Assembly: GCA_003583745.1 (NCBI GenBank)
Contig: QXPY01000001.1
Span: 124,001-188,000 of the forward strand
From: Rhodocyclales bacterium GT-UBC
GTDB lineage: Bacteria > Pseudomonadota > Gammaproteobacteria > Burkholderiales > Rhodocyclaceae
Direction of reading: 5' to 3'
Length of the DNA stretch: 64,000 nt
Positions 34,790 through 42,918 of the stretch are shown piece by piece. How positions within the stretch are numbered: the first letter of the stretch is position 1; every line of letters begins with the position of its first letter. The translations under genes and the position numbers were made by a program. The notes below the pieces were generated by a model, which made no database searches, was not told where the DNA came from, and was given only the letters and a program-made list of their open reading frames with translations.

Positions 34790-34817
34790 TTGCATTCTAC
34801 TCATACATCCGTATAAT
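34790..34817 (+). promoter_or_regulatory. Sigma-70 promoter of the tRNA-Arg cluster
   Basis: TTGCAT and TATAAT are spaced by 16 bases, followed by a GC-rich discriminator (GCGCGGC). It stands 16 bases before the first tRNA and fits a stringently controlled stable-RNA promoter. Confidence 0.72.
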
Positions 34818-34833
34818 GCGCGGCTCTTACAGC

Positions 34834-34910
34834 GCGCCCGTAGCTCAGTTGGATAGAGTATCTGGCTACGAACCAGAGGGTCGGGCGTTCGAATCGCTCC
34901 GGGCGCGCCA
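34834..34910 (+). tRNA. tRNA-Arg (ACG), copy 1
   Basis: The gene is 77 bases with encoded CCA. Acceptor arms GCGCCCG/CGGGCGC pair fully. Anticodon stem TCTGG/CCAGA holds loop CTACGAA, giving ACG (read as ICG after deamination). Confidence 0.97.
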
Positions 34911-34960
34911 TAAGAAGATGTTTCAGGATCATGTATTTTCGATCCGTTTGTTTTGGTAGC

Positions 34961-35037
34961 GCGCCCGTAGCTCAGTTGGATAGAGTATCTGGCTACGAAC
35001 CAGAGGGTCGGGCGTTCGAATCGCTCCGGGCGCGCCA
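34961..35037 (+). tRNA. tRNA-Arg (ACG), copy 2
   Basis: Identical to copy 1 over all 77 bases, including CCA and the ACG anticodon. Confidence 0.97.
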
Positions 35038-35087
35038 TAAGAAGATGTTTCAGGATCATGTATTTTCGATCCGTTTGTTTTGGTAGC

Positions 35088-35164
35088 GCGCCCGTAGCTC
35101 AGTTGGATAGAGTATCTGGCTACGAACCAGAGGGTCGGGCGTTCGAATCGCTCCGGGCGCGCCA
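35088..35164 (+). tRNA. tRNA-Arg (ACG), copy 3
   Basis: Identical to copies 1 and 2. Its 3' end faces the decayed recombinase, the usual position of a tRNA attachment site. Confidence 0.97.
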
Positions 35165-35189
35165 ACAAAACCGGTAGTACCAAGCACTT

Positions 35190-35215
35190 AGGCCAATCGT
35201 TGATTGGCCTTTTTG
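35190..35215 (+). terminator. Rho-independent terminator of the tRNA-Arg operon
   Basis: AGGCCAATC and GATTGGCCT pair with a GTT loop, followed by TTTTT. It ends 50 bases after the third tRNA. Confidence 0.87.
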
Positions 35216-35220
35216 CTTTC

Positions 35221-35730
35221 TGTGGGGGGGCTTTTTGGGGGTTCGATTTCCCAAGTTGTTTCCGGCGGATTATCTCCAGGCTCCGGTTTGTCCGGCTACG
35301 TTCATCGGTAATCCGCTCCAGGGCATCCAGCACTTCCTCGATCTGTGCCGCCGAGTAATGCGCCGTCATGCTCCTGCGGGTGCGTTGAGGAACGTCCGCA
35401 ATCGTTTCTTTGCTAACCCCAGCTAAACGCAACAGCAACCCATGTGCCGCAGATCATGGATATGCAGACCGGGAATTTCGGCTGCTTTCCGCGCCCGCCG
35501 ACAAATCATCTCAATTCGTTTGCCCTGATTGGGAACGAAATACTCGGTATGTTTGCCGCGCGGTCCCTCGATGATGCTCTCTGTCATCGAATTGCAGACG
35601 AGGACTCGACTGTGCTTCCTGTCTTTCACGTTCTTCCAGGGTACTTCGAAGGCAGACCATTTCGCCGAGGCAATATTGGAGAGTGCTGCTTTCGTAGGTG
35701 GCGTGCGGCATTCCGGGTGGGGGCTAGGGT
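35221..35730 (-). pseudogene. Decayed tyrosine recombinase (phage-type integrase)
   Basis: Pieces of an integrase catalytic domain are spread over two frames on the minus strand. The upstream piece reads SAFEVPWKNVKDRKHSRVLVCN ... GLHIHDLRH (box II, HxLRH). After a frameshift at about 35430-35445 the rest reads LLLRLAGVSKETIADVPQRTRRSMTAHYSAAQIEEVLDALERI, with the catalytic Tyr of HYS kept but Pro-Gln-Arg where LGH is normal. The N-terminal part is missing. It lies next to the tRNA-Arg cluster, so it is a remnant of an element that probably inserted there. The limits are approximate. The rest of 35165-35808 holds nothing else I recognise. Confidence 0.72.
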
Positions 35731-35808
35731 AATACCCGGTTCACGGCTCCGATTGATGGTTTTAATCTCGCCCCATAAGCGGCAATCGAATAATGGGGAG
35801 ATTCAGGA

Positions 35809-36210
35809 ATGGCGCATCTTGTGGATGGGGCCGACAGTGCATCCTGCAACCTGAACTACTTGTTGGGGAATCTTGGCGGTAATTTGGGGGCGGCGAAGCG
35901 CCTGGTTTCCCTTTACCTTGAGAATCATCCTGTTTTATTGCACGCATTGGACGTAGCGCTACAACGTAATGATCCGAAGGCTGTGCGTCAGGCTGTGCAT
36001 GATATTCGGGGCAGTTGCGTTATTTTCTCGGCCCACACATGTTTGGAGTTGGCTAAGAAAATCGAGGACGGTTTACGTCAATTACCGGAGCAAGGCGTTA
36101 CTGCGGAGCATGGAATTGGTGCCTGTTTTGAAGAATGCGCGGCACTGACTGTTGCGATGGATGAAATGGCCGAGGAGTTGCGGTCGCTGTTGAGCCGCGA
36201 GAGCATTTAA
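35809..36210 (+). CDS. Hpt (histidine phosphotransfer) domain protein
   Basis: The product has 133 residues and is one helical Hpt domain. Phosphoacceptor His64 lies in AVHDIRGSCVIFSA, where the usual H-x-L-K-G-S is H-D-I-R-G-S. It passes phosphate between receivers in a phosphorelay. No kinase is encoded nearby; a NarL-type regulator (convergent) and a lone receiver follow, so these may form parts of one relay with a distant hybrid kinase. GGGAG with A-rich spacing lies before the ATG at 35809. Confidence 0.8.
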   Translation: MAHLVDGADSASCNLNYLLGNLGGNLGAAKRLVSLYLENHPVLLHALDVALQRNDPKAVRQAVHDIRGSCVIFSAHTCLELAKKIEDGLRQLPEQGVTAEHGIGACFEECAALTVAMDEMAEELRSLLSRESI

Positions 36211-36214
36211 GTAT

Positions 36215-36850
36215 CTAGTTGATCAATCCATTTTGCATGGCGTATCGGGTCAGTCCGGTGACTTCGTGTACGCCAAGCTTCTGCATCAGTTGTGAGCGAT
36301 GAAATTCAACGGTTTTCGGGCTGATGCCGAGTTGGCGGGCAATTTCCTTGGTGGTTTTGCCCGAGGCGACAAGGCGGATGATTTCTGTTTGTCGCGCTGT
36401 GAGGCTGACTTTGTTTGCTTTTTCTTCGCCCGATGCGATGTTGTTGAGAATTTCCTCAACCCGATGCGAGAGGTAGCGGCCGTTGCTCAGTATGGTGTCT
36501 ACGGCTTGTTGAAGTTCTTCAAGGATGAAGTCCTTCAGCAAATAACCATTGATTCCGGCTGCCAGCGCTTGTTGGATGATTTCCTCGCGGTCGATGCCTG
36601 AGAGAATCAGGATTTTGATTGTTTGGTCGAATTGGCGGATGGTTTTTGCTGCTTCGATGCCGGAAGGGCCGGGCATGGCGATGTCGAGTATCGCGATGTC
36701 CGGTTGGAGGCGGCGTGCTTCGTCGATGGCTTGCTGGCCGTCGGCGCACAGGGCAACCACTTCATGATTGGGCAAGGCTTCGAGCAGGGCGTGGATGCCG
36801 GCTCTGGCAAGCAATTGATCGTCGGCGAGAAGTATTCTGATTTTTTTCAT
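36215..36850 (-). CDS. NarL/FixJ-type response regulator
   Basis: The product has 211 residues. The receiver domain begins MKKIRILLADDQLLARAGIHALLEAL, with phosphoacceptor Asp56 in DIAILDIAMPGPSG, and the output is a LuxR-type helix-turn-helix (LTARQTEIIRLVASGKTTKEIARQLGISPKTVEFHRSQLMQKLGV). The start at 36850 is used; the open frame extends 20 codons upstream without a ribosome site. It is divergent from the lone receiver and convergent with the Hpt gene (four bases apart). It probably binds DNA upon phosphorylation; targets are unknown. Confidence 0.88.
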   Translation of the reverse strand: MKKIRILLADDQLLARAGIHALLEALPNHEVVALCADGQQAIDEARRLQPDIAILDIAMPGPSGIEAAKTIRQFDQTIKILILSGIDREEIIQQALAAGINGYLLKDFILEELQQAVDTILSNGRYLSHRVEEILNNIASGEEKANKVSLTARQTEIIRLVASGKTTKEIARQLGISPKTVEFHRSQLMQKLGVHEVTGLTRYAMQNGLIN

Positions 36851-36958
36851 GCAGGCCGAAGGATAAGTCATCGCGGTCGTTTTGGGCAGCCAAGATGTCG
36901 TTAACCTCATGTCGGGTGTCTTATTGTTGTTGAACCATGCGTTCTGGAGAGGATGTTT

Positions 36959-37366
36959 GTGAGCGAGGAAGGTTTGCAGAAGTATTCCGGGGTTCGTGTC
37001 TTGTTGGTTGAAGACAATTTATTGAATCAGGAAGTCGCGCGTTTCATGCTTGAGGATTTCGGACTCGTTGTCGATGTTGCCGAAAATGGAGAGCGTTGCC
37101 TTGAGTTGTTGAATTCGGCGAACGGTAACTACGCCCTCATTTTCATGGACATGCAGATGCCGGTCATGGATGGATTGAGCGCAACGATAGAAATGCGCAA
37201 GCTTGAAGCGCTGGCAGCCTTGCCGGTCGTTGCCATGACGGCCAATGTGATGCCGGAAGACAAGCGGCGTTGCCTGGCGGCTGGGATGAACGATTTCATC
37301 TGCAAACCGATCATGCCCGAGGCAATTTCGGCGGTGCTGGAAAAGTGGATAGACAATAAATCGTAG
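36959..37366 (+). CDS. Single-domain response regulator (CheY-like receiver)
   Basis: The product has about 135 residues and only a receiver domain. It has VLLVEDNLLNQEVARFML (acidic pair), phosphoacceptor Asp64 in ALIFMDMQMPVMDG, MTANVMP and a conserved Lys in ICKPI. This subtype is typical for receivers of hybrid kinases. GTG at 36959 is the best start, with GGAGAGG ending six bases before it; ATG at 36953 touches the ribosome site. It may exchange phosphate with the Hpt protein encoded 0.75 kb upstream. Confidence 0.82.
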   Translation: MSEEGLQKYSGVRVLLVEDNLLNQEVARFMLEDFGLVVDVAENGERCLELLNSANGNYALIFMDMQMPVMDGLSATIEMRKLEALAALPVVAMTANVMPEDKRRCLAAGMNDFICKPIMPEAISAVLEKWIDNKS

Positions 37367-37451
37367 TCGGTTTGGCTTGGAAATCCTGCTTCCGTGCGCA
37401 GCCCCTGTCAGTATGGCGGGGCTAGGAAGCAATTGTTTTACGATGATTTGG

Positions 37452-37516
37452 TGCGGTGCACAAAATCGCTTGACATGGTTGTTTCAGTGGCTAAAATAAA
37501 GTCATGTTGCGGTGCA
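37452..37516. promoter_or_regulatory. Direct repeats flanking the phasin promoter (PhaR-like sites)
   Basis: TGCGGTGCA occurs at 37452-37460 and 37508-37516, on either side of the promoter. Such TGC-rich repeats recall binding sites of the polyhydroxyalkanoate repressor PhaR. The assignment is by resemblance only. Confidence 0.4.
37470..37497 (+). promoter_or_regulatory. Strong sigma-70 promoter of the phasin gene
   Basis: TTGACA (perfect) and TAAAAT with 16 bases between. It is about 65 bases before the phasin ATG, which suits an abundant protein. Confidence 0.78.
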
Positions 37517-37563
37517 GCAATTTTGGCCCGCCAGGATTAATTTAACCCTCAGGAGATTTCACC

Positions 37564-38118
37564 ATGTTTACCAAGCCCCAAGATTTTGCCAAGTCCAGCT
37601 TTAACTTTGCCCTGTTCTTTGCCAACACCGCTTTCGATGGGTTCGAGCGTTTGGCTCTGTTGAACCTGGCAGCTACCCGTTCCGTTTTCGAAGCTTCGCT
37701 GTCCGGCTTCGAAGCTCTGCTTGGCGCCAAGGATGTCCAGTCCTTCGTCAGCCTGCACAAGGAACTGTCCGCGCCGACCATTGAAAAGGGCCTCGAGTAT
37801 TCGCGCAATGTGATTTCGATCGCCGCAGAAACCAAGGAAAAGATCGCCAAGGAAGTGGAAGTCCATGTTGCCGATACCAATGCCAAGGTTTCCGGGCTGG
37901 TTGAAAAGGCTCTGGCCTCTGCTCCGGCTGGCTCCGAAGTTGCCGTGGCTGCCGTCAAGACTGCCATCAAGTCCGCCAACGAAGCTTACGAAGGCCTGAA
38001 CAAGGTTGCCAAGCAGGCTGCGGAAGTTGCCGAAGCCAGCGTTGCTGCAGCAACCAACGCCACCATCAAGGCTGCCGCAGTGGCCGCGCCGAAGTCTTCC
38101 TCCAAGAAGGTTGCTTAA
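37564..38118 (+). CDS. phaP: Phasin family protein (PHA granule protein)
   Basis: The product has 184 residues. MFTKPQDFAKSSFNFALFFANTAFDGFERLALLNLAATRSVFEASLSGFEALLGAKDVQSF is the phasin pattern, followed by EKGLEYSRNVISIAAETKEKIAKEVE and an Ala/Lys-rich tail (AAAVAAPKSSSKKVA). Phasins coat polyhydroxyalkanoate granules. Strong promoter, AGGAGA ribosome site and terminator make it a monocistronic, probably highly expressed gene. No pha synthase is in the window. Confidence 0.93.
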   Translation: MFTKPQDFAKSSFNFALFFANTAFDGFERLALLNLAATRSVFEASLSGFEALLGAKDVQSFVSLHKELSAPTIEKGLEYSRNVISIAAETKEKIAKEVEVHVADTNAKVSGLVEKALASAPAGSEVAVAAVKTAIKSANEAYEGLNKVAKQAAEVAEASVAAATNATIKAAAVAAPKSSSKKVA

Positions 38119-38156
38119 TCGGACATGAGGTGAGGCCGCATTTTGTGGCTGCTAAT

Positions 38157-38186
38157 AAAAAAGCCCTTGTATTCAAGGGCTTTTTC
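38157..38186. terminator. Rho-independent terminator after phasin
   Basis: AAGCCCTTG and CAAGGGCTT with a TATT loop, A-run before and T-run after. Confidence 0.9.
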
Positions 38187-38209
38187 TTTGTTGAATAGAG
38201 GTGTTTCAA

Positions 38210-38389
38210 ATGTCGCACAATCATCCCGCATCCAAGGCGGAAGCCATTCACGACGCCATCGAACATTTCCAGGAAGAGCATCATCACGTGCCCGATCCAC
38301 ATGAAAAGGCTCGTCTGGTCTCGAATACGATCCGAGAGTGGGAGCACGATGAAGTCGAGGAAAAGCACTCGGCGGATAAATCGGCCTGA
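38210..38389 (+). CDS. Small His/Glu-rich protein of unknown function
   Basis: The product has 59 residues, is very hydrophilic and His/Glu-rich (EHFQEEHHHVPDPHEKAR), with no signal peptide. AGAGG lies eight bases before ATG 38210; a GTG three codons upstream is possible. It follows the phasin terminator, so it depends on read-through or an unseen promoter. The function is unknown. Confidence 0.6.
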   Translation: MSHNHPASKAEAIHDAIEHFQEEHHHVPDPHEKARLVSNTIREWEHDEVEEKHSADKSA

Positions 38390-38447
38390 GGACATCCGTC
38401 CTTGAGTGCACCGGCCGGGCTTTCAACGAAGCCGGTGCATTCCCAAT

Positions 38448-40853
38448 CTATTTGCGATTGGCCCTTACCAGCTTGCCCTTGCCGCCACGCGTGCCGCGGC
38501 AGATTTCCAGACGTTCGCCCTTGAGCTTGCCGGCCATGCCGTCGATGACCGGGACAATTTCCTCCAAGGCCGTTTTGCCAGGTGCCGCGTCAATCAGCTT
38601 GAGACCGCGTCCCTTGGCGAGCAGACGGATTTCCTCCAGATTGAATACCAGCGCACGGCCATCTCTGGTGATGCAGGCGACTTCGCCATCGGCCGGAGCC
38701 GGCATGAAGACCGCCGGCGATTCGCCATCGCCGAGGGAGAGGAAGGCCTTGCCGGCCTTGCCGCGCGACATGAAGTCGCTGCCCTGGCAACGGAAGCCGT
38801 AGCCGCCGTCGGCGGCGACCAGATAAGACTTGTCGTTCGAAACGGCTTGCGCCAGGCAAGGCTTGCCGCCGTCCTGGAAGTCGGCCAGCGAGGTGGCGGG
38901 AACGCCGTCGCCCTTGCCGCCGGGAATGTCGGCCGCGGGAATCGAGTAGGCACGGCCGTTACTGTCGAGCAGGATCAGGTGATCGACGGTACGGCAGGGC
39001 AGGCAGGCGAGCAGGCTGTCGCCGGAACGGAATGTCAGCTGGGTCGGGTCGATGTTGTGACCCTGGCGCGAGCGTAGCCAGCCGTGTTTGGAAACGATCA
39101 GCGTGGTCGGTTCGTCGGGAATGGAGACGCTCTTCGCATCCGACATCGTTACCTTGGCATCGGCCTCGATCAGGGTCCGGCGGTCATCGCCGTATTTCTT
39201 GGCGTCGGCTTCGATTTCGCTGGCAACACTGGCGCGCAGGGCTTCTTCCGAGCTGAGCAGATGGTTCAGCCCGGCGGCCTCTTCACGCAGCTTGGCCAGT
39301 TCTTCACCGATCTTGATGCCTTCGAGTCTGGCCAACTGGCGCAGGCGGATTTCCAGGATGTCTTCGGCCTGGATTTCGGAGAGCTTGAAATGGGCGATCA
39401 GGTCGGCCTTGGGATCATCCGATTCGCGGATGACCTTGATGACCCGGTCGATGTCGAGCAGGATCGCCTGCCGGCCTTCGAGGATGTGGATGCGCTTTTC
39501 GGCCGCGCTCAGGCGGTGGCGGGTACGCCGTTCGACGGTACTCAGCCGGAAGCGGCACCATTCCTCGATCATGCTGTACAGCGAAGCCTGGCGTGGGGCG
39601 CCGGTGATGCCGAGTACGGTCAGGTTGATCGAAGCGTTGGTTTCCAGGCTGGTGTGGGCGAGCAGCATGCGTACCAGATCGTCCTGGCCCTGGCGCGATG
39701 ACGCGGGCTCAATGACCAGGCGGATGGCGTGTTCCTTGCCCGATTCGTCACGCACACCGCTTTCCGAAATGGCCGAGAGAAAGGCTGCCTTCAGGTTGAG
39801 CTGTTCCGGCGTAAAGACCTTCTTGCCGGCTTTTTCCTTGGCAACCGGGTTGGAGCAGGCTTCGATTTCGGACATTACCGTCGCCGTCGATACGCCGGGC
39901 GGCAGTTCGGTAATGACCAGGCGCCATTGGCCACGGGCCAGGTTTTCGATTTTCCATTTGGCCCGTACGCGCAGGCTGCCGCGCCCGCTGCGGTAAGTTG
40001 CGGCGATTTCCTCGGGCGAGGAAATGATTTGTGCGCCGCCCGGGTAGTCCGGGCCGGGAATCATCGCCAGTACGTCGTCTTCGCTGGTATCCGGATTGCG
40101 GATCACGGCGACTGCAGCTTGGGCGACTTCGCGCAGATTGTGAGCCGGAATCTCCGTCGCCATACCGACCGCAATGCCGGATGCACCGTTCAGCAGGCAG
40201 AAGGGGAGACGGGCCGGCAGCAGCGCCGGTTCATCGTTGGCCCCGTCGTAATTAGGCTTCCAGTCGACCGTGCCTTCATCGAGTTCGGACAGCAGCAATT
40301 CGGCAATCGGTGTCAGGCGGGCTTCGGTGTAACGCATGGCGGCGGCATTGTCGCCATCGCGTGAGCCGAAATTGCCCTGGCCATCGACGATCGGATAGCG
40401 CAGGCTCCAGTCCTGCGCCATGCGCACCATGGCGTCGTATACCGAGGAGTCGCCGTGCGGGTGGTACTTACCGATGACGTCGCCGACGACGCGGGCCGAT
40501 TTGACATGGCGCGGGCTCTTGTACAGCCCCATGCGATGCATGGCGTAGAGAATGCGGCGCTGTACCGGCTTTTGGCCATCCGCAGCCGAAGGCAGGGCAC
40601 GGCCGGTGACGACGCTCATCGCGTATTCGAGATAACGGCGGGCGGCGTAATTGGCCGGCGAGGCGATGTCGTCCGCCGGCCCGCTGGCTGAGGGCGGCAA
40701 CGGCGGCGGATTGGCGCCCCCGGCCTCGGGCAGCAAGTCGTCGTGGCTTTCCAGCGTCGGTTCCGCCGCCGCTTCGGCCGGTGGGGCAAGCGATTCGGGT
40801 TCGTCGGCGAGCCGTTTGGCTGAACTGTCGAAGAGATTAAGCTGGTCGGTCAT
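38448..40853 (-). CDS. parC: DNA topoisomerase IV subunit A
   Basis: The protein has 801 residues. An acidic/Pro-rich N-terminal extension of about 60 residues precedes the core: [56 protein letters not shown] and the catalytic Tyr175 in AMRYTEARL. The C-terminal part is a broken beta-propeller of five or six blades without a GyrA box, which marks it as ParC and not GyrA. The quinolone-determining region reads [11 protein letters not shown] (Ser kept, the Glu84 equivalent is Asp). It decatenates daughter chromosomes with ParE; parE is not in the window. Confidence 0.95.
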   Translation of the reverse strand: MTDQLNLFDSSAKRLADEPESLAPPAEAAAEPTLESHDDLLPEAGGANPPPLPPSASGPADDIASPANYAARRYLEYAMSVVTGRALPSAADGQKPVQRRILYAMHRMGLYKSPRHVKSARVVGDVIGKYHPHGDSSVYDAMVRMAQDWSLRYPIVDGQGNFGSRDGDNAAAMRYTEARLTPIAELLLSELDEGTVDWKPNYDGANDEPALLPARLPFCLLNGASGIAVGMATEIPAHNLREVAQAAVAVIRNPDTSEDDVLAMIPGPDYPGGAQIISSPEEIAATYRSGRGSLRVRAKWKIENLARGQWRLVITELPPGVSTATVMSEIEACSNPVAKEKAGKKVFTPEQLNLKAAFLSAISESGVRDESGKEHAIRLVIEPASSRQGQDDLVRMLLAHTSLETNASINLTVLGITGAPRQASLYSMIEEWCRFRLSTVERRTRHRLSAAEKRIHILEGRQAILLDIDRVIKVIRESDDPKADLIAHFKLSEIQAEDILEIRLRQLARLEGIKIGEELAKLREEAAGLNHLLSSEEALRASVASEIEADAKKYGDDRRTLIEADAKVTMSDAKSVSIPDEPTTLIVSKHGWLRSRQGHNIDPTQLTFRSGDSLLACLPCRTVDHLILLDSNGRAYSIPAADIPGGKGDGVPATSLADFQDGGKPCLAQAVSNDKSYLVAADGGYGFRCQGSDFMSRGKAGKAFLSLGDGESPAVFMPAPADGEVACITRDGRALVFNLEEIRLLAKGRGLKLIDAAPGKTALEEIVPVIDGMAGKLKGERLEICRGTRGGKGKLVRANRK

Positions 40854-41005
40854 GGTCTTGCATCTACATCCTGAATCAAGTCGGCGGCGAATTTATCATA
40901 GGGCGGCCGTGCGCACTGGCAATTCGCCAGAATCGATGGCCCGAGCCGCTGCATGGCGGCCCGGAGGTTCGGCTGGCTGGCCAGGTCAGAACGGTCGCCG
41001 GTCGT

Positions 41006-42916
41006 TCAATAGGGCGAGCTGAGTGCCTTGGCAATGAAATGGCGGCCGACGCGCGGTTTGGGGACCCGCTCGTTGAACCAGGCGCGCACGTCCTCGTCCA
41101 GGCCGATGCCGTGCATGTAGTTGTAGAGCGCCTTGTTCAGTGCCTTGCCAAGGCTGTTGTGATCGACGCCGGTGGGGTCGATGAATTCGACGTCGTTGGT
41201 GGCAAAACTGATCGGCGGCAAGGCTTTGAGCTTGATGCCGTATTCGGCCGGGTTGAGACCGACCGGCGAATGCACGGTGCAGGCAAAGCGGTGGAAGAAG
41301 CCCGACTGGATGCAGCCTTCGGCAAACAGCTGGCGGACATATTCCAGCGCATCGACCGTGTCCTGCACCGTCTGGGTCGGGAAGCCGTACATCAGGTAGG
41401 CATGGACCAGAATCCCGGATTCGCTGAAGGCACGGGTGACGCGGGCGACCTGGTCGACCGAGACGCCTTTTTTCATCAGCTTGAGCAAGCGATCGGAGGC
41501 GACCTCCAGGCCGCCCGAAACGGCGATGCAGCCGCTGTCGGCCAGCTGATTGCAGAGCTCCGGGGTGAAGGACTTCTCGAAGCGGATGTTGCCCCACCAT
41601 GAAATTGCCCGGTTACGCTTTTGCAGCTCGTCGGCCAGGGCCTTGAGCGCCTTGGGCGGAGCGGCTTCATCGACGAAATGAAAGCCGCTGTGCCCGGTTT
41701 CGTCGATGATCCGTTCGATGCGGTCGACCAGCAGCGCGGCCGGGGCGCCATCGAAGCGGCCGATGTAATCGAGACTGACGTCGCAGAAGCTGCATTTCTT
41801 CCAGTAGCAACCGTGGGCGACGGTGAGTTTGTTCCATCGCCCGTCCGACCACAGCCGGTGCATCGGATTGAGCATGTCGAGCAGCGACAGGTAGCGGTCG
41901 ATCGGCAGGCCATCCCAGGTCGGCGTGCCGACTTCGGCGAAGGGAATGTCCGGTTCGCTGCTGTTGAAATAGCGGACCTTGCCGTCGACGCGGGCATAGC
42001 AGCGCACCAGGTTGAGCCGAGGGCGCTGGCCTTCCAGGTATTCCAGCAGGGCCAGGATGGGGCGTTCGCCGTCGTCGAGGGTGATGTGGTCGAAATAATC
42101 GAAAACCCGGCTTTCCTTGAGTTCGCGCAGTTCGGTATTGACCCAGCCGCCGCCGAGCACGGTGACGATTTCGGGAGCGTGCGCCTTGATGCTCTGGGCC
42201 ATGCGGAAGGCGGCATAGACCGAGCCGGGGAAGGGCACGGAGATCAGGACGACTTGCGGCTTGTCGCGTTCGATGGCGGCCAGCGTCAGCTGCTGCAGCG
42301 TCGTGTCGACCAGCGTCGGCGGTGCGGCCAGCGCCCTGGCCAGCGGTTCGAAGGTGGGTTGGCTGCGCGCCAGCGACTCGGCATAGCGGACGAATTCAAA
42401 ACGGCTATCGACGGCATCGCGCAGGACATCGGCCAAGTCGTCAAGATACAGCGTCGCCAGGTGGCGGGCCCGGTCCTGCACGCCGAGCGAGCCGAAGGCC
42501 CAGGCCAGCGGGTCGCCGCCTTCATCGTCGACATAGTTGTCGAGGGCGGAGAAACGCGGCCCTTCCGGCAGGAAATTGCGGCCGCAGATGCGGTGGCCGA
42601 TCGATGGGTCACGCCCTTGCAGGAAAGCGACTACCGGCGTGACGGTGGCGAGGTAGCGATCAAAGTTCTCAGCGAAACAGTGCAGCGTCGGTGAGCGTTT
42701 GCGGGCCGGCGTGGCGTCGAGCTTGTCGCGCATGGCGCGCAGGCCGGCGGGCGAGAACAATTCGAGGACGAGCTTGAGCGCAATGTCGTCCTGCGTCGCG
42801 GCGATGCCCCGCGAGCGCAGGAAACCCGTCAGGTAGGCGGTAGACGGGTAGGGCGTATTCAGCTGCGTCATCGGCGGAATCAGCGAGAGAACGCGCAGCG
42901 CGCTGCCAGTGCTCAT
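41006..42916 (-). CDS. B12-binding domain radical SAM protein
   Basis: The protein has 636 residues. The N-terminal half carries a cobalamin-binding-like region (QVVLISVPFPGSVYAAFRMAQSIKAHAPEIVTVLGGGWVNTELRE). The radical SAM core has VAHGCYWKKCSFCDVSLDY, a C-x4-C-x2-C cluster motif near residue 370 in place of C-x3-C-x2-C, and GGLEVASDRLLKLMKKGVSVDQV and YGFPTQTVQDTVDAL. It binds a 4Fe-4S cluster, SAM and probably B12. The substrate is unknown; lipid, polyketide and peptide modification are all known in this class. Neighbours (patatin lipoprotein, two bases away) may be in the same operon. Confidence 0.82.
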   Translation of the reverse strand: MSTGSALRVLSLIPPMTQLNTPYPSTAYLTGFLRSRGIAATQDDIALKLVLELFSPAGLRAMRDKLDATPARKRSPTLHCFAENFDRYLATVTPVVAFLQGRDPSIGHRICGRNFLPEGPRFSALDNYVDDEGGDPLAWAFGSLGVQDRARHLATLYLDDLADVLRDAVDSRFEFVRYAESLARSQPTFEPLARALAAPPTLVDTTLQQLTLAAIERDKPQVVLISVPFPGSVYAAFRMAQSIKAHAPEIVTVLGGGWVNTELRELKESRVFDYFDHITLDDGERPILALLEYLEGQRPRLNLVRCYARVDGKVRYFNSSEPDIPFAEVGTPTWDGLPIDRYLSLLDMLNPMHRLWSDGRWNKLTVAHGCYWKKCSFCDVSLDYIGRFDGAPAALLVDRIERIIDETGHSGFHFVDEAAPPKALKALADELQKRNRAISWWGNIRFEKSFTPELCNQLADSGCIAVSGGLEVASDRLLKLMKKGVSVDQVARVTRAFSESGILVHAYLMYGFPTQTVQDTVDALEYVRQLFAEGCIQSGFFHRFACTVHSPVGLNPAEYGIKLKALPPISFATNDVEFIDPTGVDHNSLGKALNKALYNYMHGIGLDEDVRAWFNERVPKPRVGRHFIAKALSSPY

Positions 42917-42918
42917 GT

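Larger units (their letters stand above)
34834..35164 (+). repeat. Tandem repeat: three identical tRNA-Arg units of 127 bases
   Basis: Starts at 34834, 34961 and 35088 are exactly 127 bases apart. Each unit is the tRNA plus a 50-base spacer (TAAGAAGATGTTTCAGGATC and on), and the two complete spacers are identical. The third copy is followed by other DNA. The identity implies recent tandem duplication or gene conversion. Confidence 0.93.

Noticed and set aside
34834..35164. CRISPR-like regular repeat
   Set aside because: The 127-base period is explained by three tRNA genes with identical spacers; repeats are far too long and spacers do not vary.
34502..35438. Long minus-strand frames through the tRNA-Arg cluster (with RTPDPLVRSQILYPTELRA)
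   Set aside because: They are translations of the tRNA genes and spacers, a known source of false proteins. The real gene in this stretch is only the 88-residue lipoyl protein, and the integrase remnant ends before the tRNAs.
35165..35808. Intact integrase gene
   Set aside because: The frame breaks in the middle of the catalytic domain, the N-terminal domain is missing and the box III His is lost.
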